DNA from: a bacterium
GTDB lineage: Bacteria; Hydrothermota; UBA3073; JACQXS01; JAGMCI01
DNA length: 60,714 nt
Direction of reading: 5' to 3'
Assembly (NCBI GenBank): GCA_030018315.1
Contig: JASEGA010000009.1
Location: 1 to 60,714 of the forward strand
In this document: in pieces, positions 56,127 through 60,714 of the stretch
How positions within the stretch are numbered: position 1 is the stretch's first letter
How the letters are laid out: every line of letters begins with the position of its first letter
The notes under the pieces: model-generated
Told to the model about the DNA's origin: nothing
Database searches by the model: none
What the model saw: only the letters and a program-made list of their open reading frames with translations
Made by a program: the position numbers and the translations under genes

Positions 56127-57130
56127 GTCTTCATACTTTTTATAACAGCCTCATCCTCAAGCTTTCTAAACTCTTGAGTGAACTTACAGAAAGTTTTAGG
56201 TGCTCTACAGTAATCCCTGTTCTCTATATAAGCCATGGCAGGACACCTTGTACAGAATTTTAAGTATTTACAAGAACGACAATCTATTAAGTCATTAAGA
56301 GTCAAATTTCTAAGTCTTAAAAATACCTCTGAGTAATTCCATATCTCACCAAGCGATTTTTCATAGATGTTACCTGCCTCCAGTGGAAAGTTAGGACAGG
56401 GAAGGACTCGTCCATCTGGACAAATAGTACATCCTGTAACACCAGCAGAACATAGCATGCCATAGTTATAATACTTGAGGGGTTCTATAGAGAACGTTTC
56501 TACAAACTTTATATTAGGATTTTTGGCAATCTGATATATGTCTGAAGTCGGAATCTGGTACTCTATCGGGCTCATGTCGTAATTTCTTTTCCCACTTATA
56601 ATGGCAGCGAATATTAGCTTGAGATATGGCATTCCGTTGAACATACTTCTTACTTTAGGTACTTCGTGGTAGTTGATTTTTGTTATTGGAAACTTTACTG
56701 TAGTTTTTACACCCCTGCTTGAAAGATTTTGTATACCAGCCATTACTTTTGAAAATGCACGTACACCTGTAAAACTTACATAAGTATCGTCTGATGCGCC
56801 GTAAAGGGTTAACTCCACACCGTATACATTAAGCTGTGCAAGTCTACCTGCAATATCATCTGTAATTAGTGTACCATTTGTACCGAGACGGACTGCAAAC
56901 CCCCTATTTCTTGCTTCCTCTATAATATCAAGGCAGTCACTTCTCATAAAGGGCTCACCACCCGATATTTTAAGAAAAAGGGTGCCAAGCTCAGCTGCCT
57001 CATCCATGAGTTTAATAAGGCGTGCTTTCTTTAATACACCTCTATAGTTTTCAAGAAAACAGTAACGACACCTTAAATTACAGTTTTGAGTTACTTCTAT
57101 TAAAAGCCTTATGAGAGGGTATCTCTTCAT
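56123..57130 (-). CDS. Radical SAM/SPASM peptide-modifying enzyme (second)
   Basis: 335 residues: EVTQNCNLRCRYC (C-x3-C-x2-C cluster site), LKISGGEPFMRSDCLDII, TNGTLITDDIAGRL, then a SPASM region with CSAGVTGCTICPDGRVLPCPNFP...GNIYEKSLGEIW...CRSCKYLKFCTRCPAMAY that should bind auxiliary iron-sulfur clusters. SPASM enzymes form thioether or C-C cross-links in ribosomal peptides. It overlaps the PqqD-like gene upstream by 4 nt. It is a paralogue of 57443-58411. Confidence 0.9.
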   Translation of the reverse strand: MKRYPLIRLLIEVTQNCNLRCRYCFLENYRGVLKKARLIKLMDEAAELGTLFLKISGGEPFMRSDCLDIIEEARNRGFAVRLGTNGTLITDDIAGRLAQLNVYGVELTLYGASDDTYVSFTGVRAFSKVMAGIQNLSSRGVKTTVKFPITKINYHEVPKVRSMFNGMPYLKLIFAAIISGKRNYDMSPIEYQIPTSDIYQIAKNPNIKFVETFSIEPLKYYNYGMLCSAGVTGCTICPDGRVLPCPNFPLEAGNIYEKSLGEIWNYSEVFLRLRNLTLNDLIDCRSCKYLKFCTRCPAMAYIENRDYCRAPKTFCKFTQEFRKLEDEAVIKSMKT

Positions 57131-57456
57131 ACTTGCGAAACCAAGCCTTCTTGTAACAAATTAGTCACAAACTCAAGTACATCTGCCTTTACATCAACAC
57201 TCTTATTCTGAGGGATGGCACAATCTCTCTTTATTACATCTACAACCGTACTTATAGATTTATCGCCATCAAATTGTTTCCAGATATAACTTGCTATTTT
57301 ATTAAGGGTATAAAATTTGCCCGAAGGTATATGAAGGAGAAGAATCTCACCCTCAATTTCTCGCCAAGCAAGCTCTTCTTCTTTCCTTTTGACCTTCGTC
57401 CCGAGCTCAGGTCGAGGGACTTTATTTGAAATAGAGCATTGTTTATCGTTCTCCAT
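57127..57456 (-). CDS. PqqD-family RiPP recognition protein
   Basis: 109 residues. The PqqD-like winged helix-turn-helix starts near residue 25 (LAWREIEGEILLLHIPSGKFYTLNKIASYIWKQFDGDKSISTVVDVIKRD) and ends DVLEFVTNLLQEGLVSQV. Such proteins bind the leader of a precursor peptide and present it to the radical SAM enzyme. It overlaps both flanking radical SAM genes. Confidence 0.85.
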   Translation of the reverse strand: MENDKQCSISNKVPRPELGTKVKRKEEELAWREIEGEILLLHIPSGKFYTLNKIASYIWKQFDGDKSISTVVDVIKRDCAIPQNKSVDVKADVLEFVTNLLQEGLVSQV

Positions 57457-58411
57457 AATATCCCTTTACTATTTTACATGTAAAGTCGGGTCTCCTAAAC
57501 ATATTGCCATGCGTGAAGTAAGCAACACTGCAGCATCTCCTACATTTCCAAAAGAATTTACAGCCATAGCAGTCTACGAAATCCTTTGGTGTAGCATTTC
57601 TTATTTTAAGAAGAACATCGGAGTTATTCCATATCTCATCAAAAGACTCGTTATAGATATTACCCGCAGAAAGGGGAAAGAACTGGCATGGGTAAACATC
57701 GCCATTAACTGCAATATAACAGCCATGGATTGCATGGTAACAATTTAACCCTTTAGGATTATGCCTACGTTCATGTGCGATAAACCTATTTGAAGGATAG
57801 CCCATTTTTAGCAATTCAATTATCTTACTGGGTTCCAAAGAACAAGCTGCAGGAGGGCGACTTCCGTCATGCCTATTAAACATGAGAGGATTAAAATTTA
57901 CATTTGTTAAAGGAAATCTACTAAGAATTTGGACCATTTTATCCATGTCTTGAACATTATTATTAGTTATTGGGATATTCACTGTGACATGACAATTATT
58001 TTCAAATAATGTCTCAAGTGATTTAATCGCACACACATATCCATCAGCTACACCTGTCACTGCTTCATAAGTTGAGGCGGATGCACCGTAGAAGCTTAGA
58101 ACATAGGAAAGAACACTAAGTTTCTTCAACTCCTTAACAATTGAGTTTGTAATTAATGAACCGTTTGAGTATACGGTTACATATAACCCTCTTTTACGTG
58201 CTTCTGAGACTATCTTTAAGAAATCTGGATAAAGAAAAGGCTCTCCCCCTGTAAGACGGATGTAGAGACCTTTTAGACGCGTGAATTCATCAAATATATC
58301 TACTATTTTAATGAATGGTATATCTAAGTTAAAGTCTGTGATGTAACAATGCTTACATCTAAAATTACAGTGGCTAGTTATCGCTATCTCGAGAATGTTT
58401 ATAATAGCCAT
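57443..58411 (-). CDS. Radical SAM/SPASM peptide-modifying enzyme (first)
   Basis: 322 residues: EIAITSHCNFRCKHCYITDF (cluster site), IRLTGGEPFLYPDFLKIV, YSNGSLITNSIV, and a SPASM region CYHAIHGCYIAVNGDVYPCQFFPLSAGNIYNESFDEIWNN...CYGCKFFWKCRRCCS. It directly follows the precursor-peptide gene (73-nt gap). A Shine-Dalgarno-like AAGGAT precedes the ATG. Having two SPASM enzymes suggests two different modifications or a sequential one. Confidence 0.9.
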   Translation of the reverse strand: MAIINILEIAITSHCNFRCKHCYITDFNLDIPFIKIVDIFDEFTRLKGLYIRLTGGEPFLYPDFLKIVSEARKRGLYVTVYSNGSLITNSIVKELKKLSVLSYVLSFYGASASTYEAVTGVADGYVCAIKSLETLFENNCHVTVNIPITNNNVQDMDKMVQILSRFPLTNVNFNPLMFNRHDGSRPPAACSLEPSKIIELLKMGYPSNRFIAHERRHNPKGLNCYHAIHGCYIAVNGDVYPCQFFPLSAGNIYNESFDEIWNNSDVLLKIRNATPKDFVDCYGCKFFWKCRRCCSVAYFTHGNMFRRPDFTCKIVKGYYGER

Positions 58412-58484
58412 TCTATCCTTACAGCTAACTTGTTAGGCTTCCGTATAAATTATAAAGAGTCTATAAAAATAACACTCCGTAAGA

Positions 58485-58682
58485 CTATTCAGCTTCAGGT
58501 GGACAGCCTGGTGGAGAAATTTTGCATGCCATATAATCTAACTTATAATTATTATAATTATAATAATAGGAATTGGCAAAAGCATCTTTCTGGTCATCGT
58601 ATTTGGTGATCAGTGGTTTCTCATATTTGAGCTTTTTTCGCATCACTTTTTCTCCCTTTCCACCTTTTAAACTTTTTCCCAT
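58485..58682 (-). CDS. Candidate RiPP precursor peptide, Tyr-rich
   Basis: 65 residues with a strong Shine-Dalgarno site (AAGGAGGGG) before ATG 58682; a second ATG at 58643 is possible. A basic leader (residues 1-19) is followed by Y20-E-K-P23-L-I25, which resembles the YxxP-x-L motif read by PqqD-type recognition domains of lasso systems. The presumed core holds six tyrosines (39, 40, 41, 43, 46, 50) in an Asn/Tyr-rich run, then C53 and C60 in a Pro-Gly-rich tail ending CPPEAE. It lies first in a run of radical SAM, PqqD-like, radical SAM, HprK-like and glycosyltransferase genes on one strand. No relatives are known to me. Confidence 0.72.
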   Translation of the reverse strand: MGKSLKGGKGEKVMRKKLKYEKPLITKYDDQKDAFANSYYYNYNNYKLDYMACKISPPGCPPEAE

Positions 58683-58719
58683 TTTCCCCTCCTTTTTATC
58701 AAATTTTAATCCTTTATTT

Positions 58720-58750
58720 ACTATATCACATTTTTTTACTCATTTGTCAA
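58720..58750 (-). promoter_or_regulatory. Promoter of the RiPP cluster
   Basis: Minus strand: -35 TTGACA (58750-58745); -10 TATAGT (58725-58720, 19-nt spacer) or the overlapping GATATA (17-nt). The precursor ATG lies 37 nt further, with a proper leader and Shine-Dalgarno site. Confidence 0.5.
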
Positions 58751-58763
58751 ATTTTTTTATTTT

Positions 58764-58786
58764 GTGGGGATGACTGATGACCCCAC
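58764..58786. terminator. Hairpin GTGGGG-N11-CCCCAC
   Basis: Between the upstream radical SAM gene (ending at 58912) and the RiPP promoter. On the minus strand it is followed by an A-rich, not U-rich, tract, so it may be a Rho-type pause or a barrier rather than an intrinsic terminator. The rest of 58683-58911 shows no gene. Confidence 0.35.
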
Positions 58787-58911
58787 ATGATAACCACTTT
58801 CTATGAAATTGTTAAAATTATCTAAAATCACAGAAGGTAAATTAAATACTTTACCAACAGTCCATAAACTGTGCATAGAATTTTAATTTAGGCAGTATCC
58901 TAACTTTCTAA

Positions 58912-60387
58912 TTAATAAATCTCTGGGAAACCTACTTCTAAATGCTCCCACACTTTTAGAGCCTTCAATAGTTGTATTTCCTTCACCATATTATTGATGC
59001 TTTCTTTTGTTTTTGAATTTATGTTATTGAGAAAATATTTAAAGACATTGCCGCTATTCATATTTTTAATAAATAAATTCTGCAAACTCTTTATTGCCAA
59101 TGAACTCAGCCCTTTTACCCGATATACAAGTTCTTTTCTTATAAAAAGTTTCTTGTTAGGATTTAATATAACTTCTTTACCAGCTTCAGTAAAACTAATA
59201 TTCTCTGTTAATATTGGCCTAAAATAACTTATGATTAAACTATATTTATCGAAATTAATATACTTTAAGAGAGATGGATGGAAAAAAAGCTCTGTCTTGG
59301 TATCATTTAATGACCACAAATTATTCGTACATTTATTCTTTTCTATGATTTTAACAATCCTTTTTATATTTGTTGGTGAATTTTGAATTGATAAACTCCT
59401 TATATATCCCGCACTCGTTATTTTTTCAAAATTTTCTCTAATTAAAGATGCCGCTTGTTTCCTATAGCCTCTTTGATGAAACTGGGCTTTATAAGCACTC
59501 GAACAATAGTTAATTGGTAGCCTTATTTTATTATCCAGAGCGTATCTTATAAGCTTTAGTGCAGTCATTTCTGATTCAAAAATAGGTACAGTAGAATAAT
59601 GAAGAAAGGTATAGTTTCGATCAATATAATTCTTATAATTATACTTAGTAGTAAGTAATTGATGTAAGTTTAAATAATTAACACCAATCCTCTGCATTTG
59701 GACTAAACTTTTTTTTAGTATTTCATAATCCTCTGGGATAGCGGGAATTTCAACTGTAACTGTATTTATAGTATTAACAGCTAATTCTATACAGTGCAAA
59801 TCATAATCTCTGGCACTAATATTGAATCTAATCTCATCAAGCCCAGCTTCTTTCAATCTTTTAGACTTATCTCTATCAATTAAATCACCATTTGTATATA
59901 TCCAGAGATAAATCTCTTTTCCAAATCTTTCTCTGATTTTCTTTATATATAACAATAATTTTTCAAAAACTAGCATGCACTCACCACCGCTAAAGCCGAC
60001 ACCTTTAAAATCAAACCTCTCTAAATAATCAAGATAATCTTTGAGAGTATTAAATACAATACCCTCCCCCTCCGGCACTTTTGGGGGACGTTCTTTTTTT
60101 ATCTTTCGATCTTGGGGACAAAAAAAACAATTAGCTGTACATAGACCATTTATAAACATACAGGACCATCTCCCTTGTCCGCATATTAAACACCCTGGAG
60201 ACAATCTGCCAGTATATATCTTGTTCTTCATAGAACTATAATTGACTTCATTAGACAGAGAGCTCAATAACTTATCTCTTTCTTTATTTGCCTGTATAGC
60301 TTCTTTTTTTGTTAACCACTTTAGCTCTGAATAAGCCCACCCGATATATCGTTCAATACTACTCATATTTATCTCTTTGAGCTCCAT
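58912..60387 (-). CDS. Radical SAM protein, COG2108-like (PFL-activase related)
   Basis: 491 residues. After a Cys-rich entry (GCLICGQGRWSCMFINGLC) comes the cluster motif C-T-A-N-C-F-F-C (C-x3-C-x2-C), then GVGFSGGECMLVFEKLLLYI, WIYTNGDLIDRDKSKRL and DEIRFNISARDYD. The last 200 residues are helical with no recognised fold. This resembles a family distantly related to pyruvate formate-lyase activase with unknown substrate. A Shine-Dalgarno site (AAAGGTGAAGG) precedes ATG 60387. It lies upstream of the RiPP cluster on the same strand; whether it is part of it is open. Confidence 0.75.
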   Translation of the reverse strand: MELKEINMSSIERYIGWAYSELKWLTKKEAIQANKERDKLLSSLSNEVNYSSMKNKIYTGRLSPGCLICGQGRWSCMFINGLCTANCFFCPQDRKIKKERPPKVPEGEGIVFNTLKDYLDYLERFDFKGVGFSGGECMLVFEKLLLYIKKIRERFGKEIYLWIYTNGDLIDRDKSKRLKEAGLDEIRFNISARDYDLHCIELAVNTINTVTVEIPAIPEDYEILKKSLVQMQRIGVNYLNLHQLLTTKYNYKNYIDRNYTFLHYSTVPIFESEMTALKLIRYALDNKIRLPINYCSSAYKAQFHQRGYRKQAASLIRENFEKITSAGYIRSLSIQNSPTNIKRIVKIIEKNKCTNNLWSLNDTKTELFFHPSLLKYINFDKYSLIISYFRPILTENISFTEAGKEVILNPNKKLFIRKELVYRVKGLSSLAIKSLQNLFIKNMNSGNVFKYFLNNINSKTKESINNMVKEIQLLKALKVWEHLEVGFPEIY

Positions 60388-60457
60388 GCCTTCACCTTTT
60401 GTTTATCTTCTATTTATATTATGTAATAGCTAAGTTTTTCTAAAAATATAATATATT

Positions 60458-60476
60458 GACCTGACCCCCATTTGTC
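60458..60476 (+). mobile_element. Presumed left end of an insertion sequence
   Basis: GACCTGACCCCCATTTGTC lies about 85 bases before a transposase-like start, where IS terminal repeats usually sit. A similar sequence in inverse orientation occurs at 32445-32464. The right end is outside the window. Confidence 0.4.
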
Positions 60477-60560
60477 AAGACATATTTCTCCAAAATGTCA
60501 CTTTCAAGCAAGAATGTCCCGTATGGTGTATAATTCCCTCCAGACAAGAAAGGAGGGGAC

Positions 60561-60714
60561 ATGTTCGCAGAATCCTGTGGAGAAAAGTTTCAAATAAGAA
60601 AGGTTACAGAAAAAGTGGCTGGAAGGTTTGAGGTTTTATCACTTGTAAAGAGGCAACTTATAACTCTAAAGATAGCCTCTCAAGAATTGGGACTCTCCTA
60701 TAGGCACACTAGGC
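60561..60714 (+). CDS. Transposase-like N-terminal HTH (runs off right edge)
   Basis: ATG 60561 has a strong Shine-Dalgarno site (GGAGGGG) and a -10-like TATAAT at 60529-60534. The 51 visible codons end with a helix-turn-helix (LSLVKRQLITLKIASQELGLSYRHTR), the opening DNA-binding domain of IS-type transposases such as the ISNCY group. The catalytic domain lies beyond the edge. Confidence 0.6.
   Translation, partial: MFAESCGEKFQIRKVTEKVAGRFEVLSLVKRQLITLKIASQELGLSYRHTR

Noticed and set aside
58349-58773. Plus-strand frames of 86 and 66 codons opposite the precursor peptide
   Set aside because: No ribosome-binding site or motif, and they are antisense to a well-initiated gene that fits the cluster.

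Overview
This AT-rich window reads as a chromosomal segment of an uncultivated diderm bacterium. A WOR-3/Stahlbacteria-like lineage is my inference; no 16S gene is present to test it. Pointers are a GWxTD-domain protein, a TonB-type receptor with a partner lipoprotein, several lipoproteins, an archaeal-type fructose-1,6-bisphosphate aldolase/phosphatase, an archaeal-type Thi4 and an archaeal-type beta-CASP nuclease. No tRNA, rRNA or CRISPR array was seen.

Layout. 1-7.8 kb (minus strand): a secreted-protein fragment; a TPR gene behind a sigma-54-type promoter; a very large MalT-like/sigma-54 activator with two matching upstream palindromes; an hpf - ECF sigma - anti-sigma operon whose anti-sigma factor is fused to a small heat-shock (alpha-crystallin) domain; a GWxTD protein. 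8.2-12.4 kb (minus): an arsenic/thiol-redox operon (arsR, permease-DUF1573, PPIase-thioredoxin, CcdA, ACR3) in which every gene except arsR is broken. 12.4-22.3 kb: M23 peptidase, efp-folD, a DNA-methylase remnant, xseA-xseB-dxs-nuclease-esterase, then a dead MntA/HepT toxin-antitoxin pair. 22.8-32.4 kb: secA followed by a truncated spc/alpha ribosomal operon (rpsH to rpsD). 32.6-39.4 kb: TonB receptor and lipoprotein, RNase P RNA, thi4, an amino-acid-type binding protein, a retropepsin-like protein, a PEGA lipoprotein. 39.5-53 kb: purA, a second M23 gene, a PilX/PilY1-like pilus locus, FBP aldolase/phosphatase, mgtE, nuclease, MBL hydrolase, birA. 53-60.4 kb (minus): a RiPP-like cluster with a Tyr-rich precursor peptide, two SPASM radical SAM enzymes, a PqqD-type recognition protein, an HprK-like kinase and a broken glycosyltransferase-TPR gene, plus a third radical SAM gene upstream. 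The right edge enters an insertion sequence.

Three themes cross the window. (1) Many genes have a good -35/-10 promoter whose -10 box ends only 7-14 nt before the start codon, implying leaderless or nearly leaderless mRNAs; others use strong Shine-Dalgarno sites. (2) Small palindromic repeats are scattered widely, including in-frame copies inside purA, birA, a pilin gene and the sigma-54 activator, and a 159-bp MITE-like element in two near-identical full copies plus a solo end. (3) Broken genes are concentrated in a few blocks.

The most promising candidates for an undescribed system are the anti-sigma/Hsp20 fusion and the RiPP cluster. All calls are by eye from sequence; no searches were run.
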